DNA of 49,543 nucleotides from an uncultured Eubacteriales bacterium (GCA_900315255.1 OMYH01000004.1:1-49543), one strand, 5' to 3'; shown: positions 1 to 7,100, counted from the first letter of the stretch. Made by a program: numbers and translations. The notes: generated by a model from the sequence alone, not told the origin.

Positions 1-1
1 T

Positions 2-68
2 AGCCTTCTCCCTCGGGAGAAGGTGGCGGCTTTAGCCGACGGATGAGGGGGTTGTCGTACGGCGACAA
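2..68 (+). repeat. Double-hairpin REP-like repeat, copy A
   Basis: The unit starts with a nearly perfect hairpin (CCTTCTCCC/GGGAGAAGG, positions 4-23). A GGCT-TT-AGCC hairpin and a GGATGAGGGG box follow, and it ends in a TTGTCG/CGACAA inverted repeat (52-68). The same order recurs at 193-265 and, in the opposite orientation and more diverged, at 96-140. There is no coding potential. The structure resembles dispersed non-coding repeats of Firmicutes gut genomes, but the family name is not known to me. Confidence 0.7.
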
Positions 69-95
69 TAGACAAAAATCAAATGCTAACGCATA

Positions 96-140
96 CACCG
101 CATCTGTCACTCCGTGACATCTTCTCCTCAAGGAGAAGAC
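96..140 (-). repeat. Double-hairpin REP-like repeat, inverted diverged copy
   Basis: Read on the minus strand this segment gives a CTTCTCC/GGAGAAG hairpin, then TG, a second small hairpin (GTCAC/GTGAC), then a GATGCGGTG box. The order matches copies A and B, but the second stem has a different sequence. Conservation of structure rather than sequence suggests that the hairpins themselves matter. It lies between two plus-oriented copies, so the three units alternate in orientation. Confidence 0.6.
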
Positions 141-192
141 TATGTTATGCTTCTTTCCGAGAATTACCATAACACAGCATGATTTTGCACAA

Positions 193-265
193 CAGCCTTC
201 TCCCTCGGGAGAAGGTGGCGGCTTTAGCCGTCGGATGAGGGGGTCGGCGGTCGCCGCACGGCGAC
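193..265 (+). repeat. Double-hairpin REP-like repeat, copy B
   Basis: This is almost identical to the unit at 2-68 through the first hairpin, the GGCTTTAGCC hairpin and the GGATGAGGGGG box. It then ends in a different inverted repeat (GTCGCC/GGCGAC, 250-265). The near identity of copies A and B, only about 190 bases apart, indicates recent duplication or ongoing homogenisation. Confidence 0.7.
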
Positions 266-267
266 AG

Positions 268-494
268 GTAAATTCCGTCCTGCTTTATTGTTAAAATAGA
301 CCTTTCCGCACATCAGCCTTATTTCTTATCGCCAATCATGAAGGGTCGGGCGGCTGCCCGCCACTTTACTAAGTCATTACCCAAAGTAAAGCTTCTACGC
401 GGAAAAGAATTACGTATAAAAGAAAGCATGACGGAAATACCCGCAGCCGTGCGGCTGCCATGAGTCTCACCTCCCCTAAGGACTCTAAGTTATT
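268..494. other. Gene-free stretch with short GC-rich palindromes
   Basis: I see no credible coding sequence here. The stretch holds two short GC-rich inverted repeats, one around 348-365 (GGGCGGCTGCCCGCC) and one around 442-460 (GCAGCCG/CGGCTGC). These look like worn relics of the same class of dispersed repeats as those just upstream. Confidence 0.5.
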
Positions 495-546
495 TTGGAT
501 TCATGGAAGAAACCCGCATAAAATCAGGGTTTTTACATGATTCCAA
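495..546. repeat. TTGGATTCATG inverted-repeat element, copy 1
   Basis: The ends are TTGGATTCATG (495-505) and CATGATTCCAA (536-546), an 11-base inverted repeat with one mismatch. The core contains ACCCGCATA and a GGGTTTTT tract. The same ends and core recur at 628-679. There is no coding potential. A lone TTGGATTCATG end also occurs at 705-715. Confidence 0.55.
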
Positions 547-627
547 GCTTTGGAATTATGGGGAGTTAATATTGGAATTATGGATTTATGGGGAGCTTTC
601 ACCATCATTCCAAAATAAAAAAGGGGC

Positions 628-679
628 TTGGAATCATGAACAGACCCGCATAGAATCGGGACTTTTTACATGAATCCAA
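628..679. repeat. TTGGATTCATG inverted-repeat element, copy 2
   Basis: This is the second copy of the element at 495-546, with ends TTGGAATCATG and CATGAATCCAA around the core ACCCGCATA and a T-rich tract. The single mismatch in each arm is swapped relative to copy 1: the left arm of one copy perfectly complements the right arm of the other. That is the pattern expected if one copy arose by inversion or gene conversion of the other. Confidence 0.55.
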
Positions 680-719
680 AATAAACTATTGTATTAAGGG
701 AATGTTGGATTCATGTACT

Positions 720-917
720 TTAAAATGGTATATCATCATCAAGTGTGTATATTTTGTATTTGTCCTTGAATTGTTGAATATCTATATCCGGTACAATCCA
801 ATAGGTTATTCTATTTTTTCCAAACCCAACTGTAAGAAATTGTAATTCCAATTCATCTCTGGCACGGTAAAGTGTGTAGCGACTGCACCCAAGCTCTTCG
901 CATAGCTCCTTAATGCT
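720..917 (-). pseudogene. Truncated helix-turn-helix protein remnant
   Basis: On the minus strand an open frame of about 65 codons follows an in-frame TAA (918-920) and ends at TAA (720-722). The translation contains a helix-turn-helix-like stretch (KELCEELGCSRYTLYRARDE). It ends in a hydrophilic tail with YWIVPDIDI and LDDDIPF, which resembles a real protein C-terminus. No ATG, GTG or TTG lies ahead of the HTH in this frame. I infer the 3' remnant of a small DNA-binding protein whose 5' part has been lost or frameshifted. The flanking repeats fit local rearrangement. A non-canonical start cannot be excluded. Confidence 0.4.
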
Positions 918-930
918 TTAAAGGGAAAAA

Positions 931-950
931 GTTGCATATGATTATGCAAC
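931..950. repeat. Short palindrome GTTGCAT/ATGCAAC
   Basis: A 7-base perfect inverted repeat with a 6-base spacer lies just upstream (minus-strand sense) of the HTH remnant. It could be an old operator or part of the leader of the lost gene. No T-tract follows on either strand, so it is not a convincing terminator. Confidence 0.35.
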
Positions 951-988
951 TTCTGATAATAATTTAAAAAATATGGAAAGTTGGATTC

Positions 989-1030
989 AATAATTGCACA
1001 CTGCACATTGAATATTGCGACTTGCACATT
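989..1030 (+). repeat. Dispersed TGCACAYTGCACATT-type repeat
   Basis: This AT-rich tract contains AATTGCACACTGCACATTG and runs into the stop codon of the HD-domain gene. A related tract lies in the opposite orientation after nrdG (3823-3860), and a weaker one before lysA (5311-5335). I see no hairpin in it. It is a low-complexity dispersed intergenic repeat of unknown role. Confidence 0.4.
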
Positions 1031-1619
1031 AAACCAGGTTTCCCTTCTCCGCATTCGGCATAATAATATTCTCCAGGGCGTATTCCCACAGCTTGCCCGA
1101 ACCGTCAGGCGTTATTTCGTTTCGCCTGAGCACCTGACTCAAAGCCACATTATGCTCTCGCCACGCTCTGCCGCCTGTGTAGTCGTTTAGCATGAGCGGC
1201 TGTATATTGTCCATCACACGGGCGAATTTCGCCTCGGGTGTTTCTCTGCGTTCAAACTCCTCCCATAACGAACGGAGATACTCCCCGTCCTCCTGCGGCA
1301 GTATCCCGAATAATCTGTCTGCCGCCTTCTCTTCACGCATACGCTGGGTTTTCTTTCCGTCTTCATCATACGCATATGTGTCGCCTGCGTCTATTTCGAC
1401 TATATCGTGAATGAGCAGCATAGTCACCGTTTTCAGCACGTCTATCTCTGTGTCGGAGTACCCCGCAAGCAGAACACACATCAACGCAGCGTGCCAGGCG
1501 TGTTCTGCGTCGGTTTCTTTGCGTACACAATCTGTGATGTAGGTTTGTCTTGTAATGAGCTTCTCTTTGTCTGCCTCTCTGAAAAAATCAAACAATCTGT
1601 CAAGTCGTTCTTTATCCAT
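1029..1619 (-). CDS. HD-domain hydrolase, 5'-deoxynucleotidase-like (YfbR/HDDC2 type)
   Basis: This is a 196-residue cytosolic protein of the HD superfamily. The metal-binding residues can be followed: His40 (in DAEHAWH), His71-Asp72 (IHDIVE) and Asp137 (VMDNIQP). The length and the short insert-free fold match the YfbR/HDDC2 group, which removes phosphate from deoxynucleoside 5'-monophosphates. The exact substrate is inferred. The gene is the last of a three-gene minus-strand operon. Its ATG begins one base after the upstream stop codon, so the two are probably translationally coupled. No clear terminator follows; the stop codon lies inside a dispersed repeat. Confidence 0.85.
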   Translation of the reverse strand: MDKERLDRLFDFFREADKEKLITRQTYITDCVRKETDAEHAWHAALMCVLLAGYSDTEIDVLKTVTMLLIHDIVEIDAGDTYAYDEDGKKTQRMREEKAADRLFGILPQEDGEYLRSLWEEFERRETPEAKFARVMDNIQPLMLNDYTGGRAWREHNVALSQVLRRNEITPDGSGKLWEYALENIIMPNAEKGNLV

Positions 1620-1620
1620 C

Positions 1621-2334
1621 TTACTGCCCCTCTGTCTGTTTTGATATAGCCTCCATATTTCTGACTATCAGCTTCTGCATAGTTTTACTAACAAGCAGCT
1701 CCCCTGCAGTACCTGCCGACAGCCCGAGCTGAGAGCCGAGCTTTGTCGGCTTCACGACCGAGTCCGACAGATCCGCAAGCTGTATGCCGATAAGATATGA
1801 TACTACCCTGTCAACATAGATGCTCGTCATTGCTTCCGTGTCTATCTGCTTGTTCAGCCTGTCGGCGAATTCATTCAGGCTTATTCTTTCATCAGAATAT
1901 GCAGTTTGTTCAAGCAGAGCTTCGTCGGCTGCAAAGGGCAGCTTCTGCAGCGTTGTATGTGTCAGAACATATTCCGTATATTCCAGACATTTTGAGATCC
2001 GTGCCGAATTGACGGTATCGTTCACGGGTGTTTTTTTATTTGTGAAAGGGTCGAATCCGAGCATTAGCTTGTTTATGATATATGCCGCCCGTCTGAGAAC
2101 ATCTTGTTCACGCTTGACGGCAGGAGAGAACGGTATTCTGTAATCGCCCTTGACAATATCTTTGCTTTCGGTTATCCTTGTGAACACACTTCCGCTGTAA
2201 TCAAGGCAGCGTTTTATCTTTTCGTTTTTTAGTATGCTGCTATCTTCTATGCGGGTTTTATCTACGGGATTAATCCCCTCCGAAAGCAGCTTCAGATAAC
2301 TGTTTGCGTGTTCTATCAGTTTTTTTTCGTCCAT
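1621..2334 (-). CDS. Unrecognised protein with an internal duplication
   Basis: This is a 237-residue soluble protein with no signal peptide or membrane segment, and I do not recognise its function. Two related blocks are visible: residues about 19-53 (EGINPVD...ILKNEKIKRCLDYSGSVF) and about 93-128 (GFDPFTN...VNSARISKCLEYTEYVL). Both have a G-[IF]-[ND]-P loop followed by an R/K-I-x-[RK]-C-L-[DE]-Y helix. The C-terminal third contains a helical stretch that could be HTH-like (TKLGSQLGLSAGTAGELL). The gene sits between a pyridoxamine kinase (4 bases upstream) and an HD hydrolase (1 base downstream). A nucleotide- or cofactor-related role is only a guess from the neighbours. Confidence 0.7.
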   Translation of the reverse strand: MDEKKLIEHANSYLKLLSEGINPVDKTRIEDSSILKNEKIKRCLDYSGSVFTRITESKDIVKGDYRIPFSPAVKREQDVLRRAAYIINKLMLGFDPFTNKKTPVNDTVNSARISKCLEYTEYVLTHTTLQKLPFAADEALLEQTAYSDERISLNEFADRLNKQIDTEAMTSIYVDRVVSYLIGIQLADLSDSVVKPTKLGSQLGLSAGTAGELLVSKTMQKLIVRNMEAISKQTEGQ

Positions 2335-2338
2335 TTTA

Positions 2339-3172
2339 TCACTCCGTTAATTCTCCGAGGTATTTCTGATATGGAATACCGTAATTTCTGTCGATAATAT
2401 CTGCTGCGTTCTCGCAAAGAACTTTTTGAACAAACCCCGCCGCTTTTCGCATAGCTTCGTCGGGCGATAATTCCTTCATGATATATCCGCATAGGATCGC
2501 AGTGAACAGATCGCCCGTACCGCTGTATGAACCGCCGTACCGTGTTATCTCACATGGTGTATAACCGTTGCTGCAGGCGGACAGATTAGAGAGATTGCCG
2601 TCCGACAATTCTATTCCTGTGATAATTACATTCTTAACGCCTTTATCGAAAAGACCGCCGCATTTTTCCCACAGGAGATTATATTTTTCGGTATCGTTGA
2701 CCGAGCTTATAAGAGAGTGATCGGTGTTTGTGAGCAAACAGAATTCCGTAATATTAGGTGTGATAACTGCCGAATTTTCCGCAATAAGACGGATATCCGA
2801 CAGCATATCGCCCGAAACAAAGTCAAATTTTCTGCCGTTATCGCCCGAGATCGGGTCGGTGATTATGAGCGTATCGGTACCGACAAACCCGTTTATGTAT
2901 GACAAAACGCATTCTGTCTGTTTCTTGTTCGTCAAAAAGCCGACAAGCACGGCGTTAATATTGGGCGAAAGCCTTTGCAGAGAACAGAGCATACTCTCAA
3001 AGCTGTCGCCGAGCGGTTTGACATAGCTGTCCGCAAACCCCGTCTGAGCCGACAGAACGGCTGTCGGGATCATGCAGCACTCTATGCCCATAGCGGACAA
3101 AACAGCGATATCCGTACTGCCCGAGCAGTTGCCAAGACCCGAGATATCTGTGATAATAACCGCGCGCTTCAT
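2339..3172 (-). CDS. Pyridoxamine kinase (PdxY/PdxK family)
   Basis: This 277-residue member of the ribokinase-like fold phosphorylates pyridoxal, pyridoxine or pyridoxamine in vitamin B6 salvage. It shows the start MKRAVIITDISGLGNCS, the TPNITEF segment (about 139-145) and the anion-hole motif GTGD (218-221) with the catalytic Asp. Length and order are normal for the family. It leads the minus-strand operon, with a purine-rich site (AAGGTG) ahead of the ATG and a divergent promoter shared with nrdG. Within the family I cannot say which B6 vitamer is preferred, so no symbol is given. Confidence 0.88.
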   Translation of the reverse strand: MKRAVIITDISGLGNCSGSTDIAVLSAMGIECCMIPTAVLSAQTGFADSYVKPLGDSFESMLCSLQRLSPNINAVLVGFLTNKKQTECVLSYINGFVGTDTLIITDPISGDNGRKFDFVSGDMLSDIRLIAENSAVITPNITEFCLLTNTDHSLISSVNDTEKYNLLWEKCGGLFDKGVKNVIITGIELSDGNLSNLSACSNGYTPCEITRYGGSYSGTGDLFTAILCGYIMKELSPDEAMRKAAGFVQKVLCENAADIIDRNYGIPYQKYLGELTE

Positions 3173-3202
3173 ATTCTCACACCTTTTATCATAATATAAA
3201 TT

Positions 3203-3231
3203 ATTATATTATTTTATTGCCGAATAATCAA
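3203..3231 (-). promoter_or_regulatory. Promoter of the pyridoxamine kinase operon
   Basis: On the minus strand, TTGATT (3231-3226) and TATAAT (3208-3203) are separated by 17 bases, about 30 bases ahead of the start codon. It is divergent from, and next to, the nrdG promoter. Confidence 0.55.
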
Positions 3232-3235
3232 GGTC

Positions 3236-3263
3236 TTGACAAAACTATTTTTCAAACTATAAT
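3236..3263 (+). promoter_or_regulatory. Promoter of nrdG
   Basis: A consensus TTGACA (3236-3241) and TATAAT (3258-3263) are separated by 16 bases. The -10 box lies 38 bases ahead of the nrdG ATG. Confidence 0.65.
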
Positions 3264-3301
3264 TAATAAGTAATGAAACCATACAGAAAGAGCATGATAT
3301 T

Positions 3302-3808
3302 ATGAAAAAACTCCGACTTGCGGGCGTTATAAGAGAATCCATTGTTGACGGACCCGGAATGAGAATGACGATATTCACGCAGGGCTGCCCGCACCACTGC
3401 GAGGGCTGCCACAATCCGCAGACGCATGATTTTGAGGGCGGATATATCAGCTGCGCCGAGAACCTGCTGAAAGCGATAGACGAGGATCGTCTGCTTCAGG
3501 GTGTGACCTTCTCAGGCGGCGAGCCGTTCATGCAGTGCGAAGCTCTTGCCGAGCTTGCCGAAGAGATCCACAAAAGGGGACTCAACGTGCTGTCATACAC
3601 GGGCTTTACGTTTGAACAGCTCTGCGATAATTTCGACAAGCACCCCGAATACAAAAAGCTCCTCGAACAGTGCGACTGGCTCATTGACGGCAGATTCGTT
3701 CTCGAAAAACGCACGCTGAATCTGAGGTTCAGAGGTTCGTCTAATCAAAGAATTATCGATGTGAAAAGATCGCTTGAATCGGGAAGAGCAGTTGAAACCG
3801 AGCTGTAG
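3302..3808 (+). CDS. nrdG: Anaerobic ribonucleotide reductase activating protein
   Basis: This 168-residue radical-SAM enzyme generates the glycyl radical on the class III ribonucleotide reductase NrdD. The [4Fe-4S]-binding CX3CX2C motif is Cys29, Cys33 and Cys36 (GCPHHCEGC), preceded by the usual DGPGMR stretch and followed by the SGGEPF motif that contacts SAM. The length is typical of NrdG. The partner nrdD is not in the window, so nrdG is transcribed alone here from a consensus promoter. The ribosome binding site is weak (GAAAGAG). Confidence 0.92.
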   Translation: MKKLRLAGVIRESIVDGPGMRMTIFTQGCPHHCEGCHNPQTHDFEGGYISCAENLLKAIDEDRLLQGVTFSGGEPFMQCEALAELAEEIHKRGLNVLSYTGFTFEQLCDNFDKHPEYKKLLEQCDWLIDGRFVLEKRTLNLRFRGSSNQRIIDVKRSLESGRAVETEL

Positions 3809-3822
3809 CCTGCGGTTAAGGA

Positions 3823-3860
3823 CGCAGTGTGCAGTTAGCAATGTGCGGTGCGCAATTATT
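3823..3860 (-). repeat. Dispersed TGCACAYTGCACATT-type repeat, second copy
   Basis: Read on the minus strand this gives AATTGCGCACCGCACATTGC and then ACTGCACACTGCG, closely related to the tract at 989-1030. It lies directly after nrdG. Confidence 0.4.
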
Positions 3861-3908
3861 TTCAATAAAAGCTTTCAGTAGAAATTTTCTCATATTCCGC
3901 ATATTCTA

Positions 3909-3937
3909 TTGACAGATGACAAATAAAGTGTTATTAT
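3909..3937 (+). promoter_or_regulatory. Promoter of the dapA riboswitch transcript
   Basis: TTGACA (3909-3914) and TATTAT (3932-3937) have a 17-base spacer. The -10 box ends about 16 bases before the first pairing element of the lysine riboswitch, as expected if transcription starts just ahead of the aptamer. Confidence 0.65.
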
Positions 3938-3953
3938 AAAATTACTGCAATTA

Positions 3954-4109
3954 TGATAGAGGCGCAGGTGCTAAAAGTACGGTACGGCGACGGCTTTCGC
4001 AAGGCTATGGCGTACATGAAAGGAGCGGCTGCCGAAGAGATCGAGGCGCAAGATTTTCTGGGAGGGCGGACAATATCCGTTCTACTGTCGCAGATGCGGA
4101 GTGCTATCT
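3954..4109 (+). promoter_or_regulatory. Lysine riboswitch (L-box)
   Basis: The leader carries the conserved L-box segments in order: GATAGAGGCGC at the 5' side, AAAAGTAC, GAAAGGAGCGGCTGCCGAAG, then GGGAGGGCGGAC and a closing CTATC that pairs with GATAG to form stem P1. These match, by memory, the well-known Bacillus lysC leader. A Rho-independent terminator (4155-4185) follows and is the likely expression platform. Bound lysine should favour termination ahead of dapA, the first committed gene of lysine synthesis. Confidence 0.9.
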
Positions 4110-4154
4110 AATTATGAGAAACTTTTCTTAGAACCTGTTTTGAGTAATTTGGGT

Positions 4155-4185
4155 AGCCGATGTTTATCGGCTTTTTTCTTTTTTT
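4155..4185 (+). terminator. Riboswitch-controlled terminator before dapA
   Basis: A stem AGCCGAT/ATCGGCT with a 4-base loop is followed by a long T-rich run. It lies between the L-box aptamer and the dapA ribosome binding site, so it is the attenuator rather than the end of a gene. Confidence 0.85.
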
Positions 4186-4231
4186 GCAAGAGAATTATTG
4201 CAGAAACTAATTATCAAAAGGAGATTGTATT

Positions 4232-5122
4232 ATGAGTAAGAACACTATTTTTAAGGGAGTTGCTACAGCCCTGATTACACCTCTCAACGAGAACGGGATC
4301 GATTATGAGAATTTCGGCAGGCTTATCGACTGGCAGATCGAGCAGGGCATTAATGCGCTTGTGATCTGCGGCACAACAGGCGAGGCTTCTACTCTCACAG
4401 ACAAGGAGCATAAGGACGCCATAGAGTTTGCCGTTAAGAGAGCAGACAAAAGAGTGCCGATCATCGCAGGTACAGGTGGGAACGATACTGCCTATGCTGT
4501 TTCTTTGACAAAGTTTGCGTGCTCGGTCGGAGCAGATGCGTGCCTGGTTGTCACACCGTATTATAACAAAGCTACGCAGAACGGTCTGGTGAAGATGTTC
4601 ACAACTATCGCAGACGCTTCGACTGTTCCGCTCATACTCTACAATATTCCGGGAAGAACAGGCGTTAATATTGCACCCGAAACATTCGTGAAGCTTGCCG
4701 ATCACCCGATGATAGCCGCTGTTAAGGAAGCAAGCGGAAACATCAGCCAGTGCGTGAAGATCATGCAGCTTGTAGGCGACAAGATAGATATGTACAGCGG
4801 CAACGACGATCAAATCGTTCCGATCATGTCGATCGGCGGAAAGGGCGTTATCTCCGTTTTGTCAAATGTATTCCCAAAGGAAACAGTCGAGTTGTGCCGC
4901 AGGTTCTTTGACGGCGACGTTGCAGGCAGCGCAAAAATGCAGCTTGATTATCTGCCGCTGATCAACGCTCTGTTCTCAGAGGTCAATCCTATTCCCGTTA
5001 AGGCTGCTATGGCTAAGATGGGCTTCGGCGAGAATTTCCTCAGACTTCCGCTTACTCCCATGGAGGAGGCTCACGCAGAGGCGCTTTACAGCGAGATGAA
5101 GAGATTGGGTGCGGATATCTGA
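4232..5122 (+). CDS. dapA: 4-hydroxy-tetrahydrodipicolinate synthase
   Basis: DapA condenses pyruvate with aspartate semialdehyde at the entry to the diaminopimelate/lysine pathway. The 296-residue TIM barrel shows the GTTGEAS pyruvate-binding loop (47-53), the catalytic tyrosine in LYNIPGRTG (Tyr137) and the Schiff-base lysine in AAVKEASGN (Lys165). The length is normal. The ATG follows a good AAAAGGAG site. The gene sits directly behind a lysine riboswitch and terminator, so expression should fall when lysine is plentiful. lysA, the last pathway step, follows after a 232-base gap. No clear terminator separates them. Confidence 0.96.
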   Translation: MSKNTIFKGVATALITPLNENGIDYENFGRLIDWQIEQGINALVICGTTGEASTLTDKEHKDAIEFAVKRADKRVPIIAGTGGNDTAYAVSLTKFACSVGADACLVVTPYYNKATQNGLVKMFTTIADASTVPLILYNIPGRTGVNIAPETFVKLADHPMIAAVKEASGNISQCVKIMQLVGDKIDMYSGNDDQIVPIMSIGGKGVISVLSNVFPKETVELCRRFFDGDVAGSAKMQLDYLPLINALFSEVNPIPVKAAMAKMGFGENFLRLPLTPMEEAHAEALYSEMKRLGADI

Positions 5123-5310
5123 CATTGTTTTTAATCAGTGGTTCCTTAATCCAACATTATTGTCAGATCAGGCTTTTTTTTGAACAACGAAGACGGAAAC
5201 ATTGAAAATGGAAAACGGGAAATTATGTGGACTGAAGACTGAAAGTTTAAAATTAGTGTGGGAATCGTGGCTTGGTGAGTCATTCTTATAAAATCGGAGC
5301 GAAGCGACCC

Positions 5311-5335
5311 GATAACTGCGCACTCCACACTTAAA
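5311..5335 (+). repeat. Short degenerate copy of the dispersed intergenic repeat
   Basis: AACTGCGCACTCCACACTT in the dapA-lysA gap is related to the TGCACAYTGCACATT tracts at 989-1030 and 3823-3860. The remaining 5123-5310 gap shows no gene and no good terminator. Confidence 0.3.
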
Positions 5336-5354
5336 ATACGAGGGGTTGTTTAAA

Positions 5355-6650
5355 ATGATATGTAATAACTTATCTGTGAATGGAGAGGGTCATCTCACAT
5401 TCGCAGGTGTTGATACCGTAAGCATGGCGGCAAAATACGCAACGCCGCTTATGCTGATGGACGAATCGAAGATAAGAGAAAAAATGACAATATACCGTGA
5501 GGCGATGAAGGAATACTTCACAGAGGATTCCATGCCGCTTTTTGCAAGCAAGGCTCTCAGCTTCAAGTATATATACAAGCTTGCCGACAGCGAGAACATC
5601 GGTATCGACTGTGTTTCGGCAGGTGAGATCTATACGGCTGTTCAGGCAGGCTTCCCAATGGAGAAGGCTTATTTCCACGGCAACAGCAAGACGGAAGACG
5701 AGATACGTTACGCTATGGAAAGCGGAGCAGGTCATTTTGTATGCGACAGTATCGAGGAAGTGTCGGTAATAGACGAGATCGCCCGTGACATGGGCATTAC
5801 TCAAAAGATATTGCTCAGGATCACCCCGGGGATAGACCCGCATACCCATAAGAAAATATCAACCGGAAGTGTAGATTCAAAATTCGGCGTTGCTATCGAA
5901 ACAAATCAGGCATATGAGCTTGTAGAGAAAACTCTTGCCTTGAAAAACATCGAGCTTATGGGCTATCATTGTCATATCGGTTCGCAGATTTTCGAGTATG
6001 ATCCCTTCTGCGACGCCGCAAGAATAATGATAAAATTCATCGCAGATACAAGAGATATGTTCGGCTTCACCGCAAAAGAACTGAACCTCGGCGGCGGTAT
6101 GGGCGTTCGCTATACCGAAGATGATCCCGAGATAGATTACAGAGCGAATATCCGTGGGATAGCCGAAATTGTCCGTTCGCTTTGCTCGGAGTATTCTCTC
6201 AATATGCCGAAGATACTCATGGAGCCCGGCAGAAGTATTGTCGCAGACGCAGGCATGACCTTGTATACCGCAGGATATCTGAAGGAAATAACGGGACTGA
6301 AGAACTATATCTCTATCGACGGAGGCATGACCGATAACCCGAGATTCACCCTCTATCAGTCGCCTTATACCGTACTGCTTGCAAACAGAATGAACGACAG
6401 CTGCGATTATAAGTGTACTGTTGCCGGAAGGTGCTGCGAGAGCGGAGACATAATCCAGGAGGACGTAATGCTGCCGAAGCCTTGTAGGGGCGATATTATA
6501 GCCGTACTCACCACGGGTGCGTATAACTACTCCATGGCTTCACATTACAACAAAGTCCCGAAGCCGGCTGTTGTAATGATAACCGACGGTGAGGATCATA
6601 TTGTGATAAAAAGAGAAACCTATGCCGATATGATCGCAAATGAGGTGTGA
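5355..6650 (+). CDS. lysA: Diaminopimelate decarboxylase
   Basis: LysA removes CO2 from meso-diaminopimelate to give L-lysine. It is a 431-residue PLP-dependent fold III (alanine racemase-like) enzyme. Visible motifs are the PLP lysine in FASKALS (Lys66), HCHIGSQ, the glycine-rich phosphate loop LGGGMGVRY, EPGRSIV, and CESGD supplied across the dimer. I chose the ATG at 5355 because GAGGGG stands about 10 bases ahead; an in-frame TTG lies 9 bases upstream but overlaps that site. It may be cotranscribed with riboswitch-controlled dapA or have its own promoter in the 232-base gap. A terminator hairpin follows at 6705-6752. Confidence 0.95.
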   Translation: MICNNLSVNGEGHLTFAGVDTVSMAAKYATPLMLMDESKIREKMTIYREAMKEYFTEDSMPLFASKALSFKYIYKLADSENIGIDCVSAGEIYTAVQAGFPMEKAYFHGNSKTEDEIRYAMESGAGHFVCDSIEEVSVIDEIARDMGITQKILLRITPGIDPHTHKKISTGSVDSKFGVAIETNQAYELVEKTLALKNIELMGYHCHIGSQIFEYDPFCDAARIMIKFIADTRDMFGFTAKELNLGGGMGVRYTEDDPEIDYRANIRGIAEIVRSLCSEYSLNMPKILMEPGRSIVADAGMTLYTAGYLKEITGLKNYISIDGGMTDNPRFTLYQSPYTVLLANRMNDSCDYKCTVAGRCCESGDIIQEDVMLPKPCRGDIIAVLTTGAYNYSMASHYNKVPKPAVVMITDGEDHIVIKRETYADMIANEV

Positions 6651-6704
6651 GCTTCAGATCTTGAAAAATGTCAGCTTGGATGAAATAAACAAATAAATTA
6701 TTAT

Positions 6705-6752
6705 GTGGTGGTATGTATGATTGAAAGATGGTACACACCACCGCCTTTTTTT
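6705..6752 (+). terminator. Terminator after lysA
   Basis: A GTGGTGGT arm pairs imperfectly with ACACCACC, and a run of seven T follows, about 55 bases after the lysA stop. Confidence 0.7.
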
Positions 6753-7007
6753 ATAAAAAATCACTTTAGTCTTTTGAATAAGTTCAAAATCTATCAGCAC
6801 AACAGTAATTATACAAAAATAAAAAAAGATTGCAGCGGTGAAGCAGGTAAACGTAGAATTATATCCGAAGGATAGGGCAGGGGGGGGGATGGCGATGACA
6901 ATAATGCGGATTCACAGTATAGATTAAGATTCTCGGCTATTGATCGGTTTGATCGGTTAACAAATTCTTTACTTGTTTAAAAATCGTAAAAAATCACTGT
7001 TAAGATG
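6753..7007 (+). other. Gene-free leader with a nine-G tract and a tandem 9-base repeat
   Basis: I see no gene here. The stretch contains a run of nine G (6880-6888) and two back-to-back copies of TGATCGGTT (6941-6958). The G run lies about 210 bases upstream of recJ and outside any recognised core promoter, so I assign no function. Confidence 0.5.
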
Positions 7008-7036
7008 TTGCATTTACTGTAAAAAAGTGATATAAT
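7008..7036 (+). promoter_or_regulatory. Promoter of the recJ-rel operon
   Basis: TTGCAT (7008-7013) and TATAAT (7031-7036) are separated by 17 bases and lie 64 bases ahead of the recJ ATG. The same TTGCAT -35 box is used ahead of the genes at 29278 and 38934. Confidence 0.6.
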
Positions 7037-7100
7037 TATACAATTATAACGAAATTCAGACTCTGTATAGTATTTTACGGATAAGGAAAGGAACGGAATA

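Noticed and set aside
806-1054. 82-codon minus-strand open frame
   Set aside because: The HTH-like sequence is in a different frame of the same strand, and this frame reads through repeat DNA.
5146-5328. Small minus-strand open frame in the dapA-lysA gap
   Set aside because: No ribosome binding site, no recognisable protein, and it overlaps a dispersed repeat.
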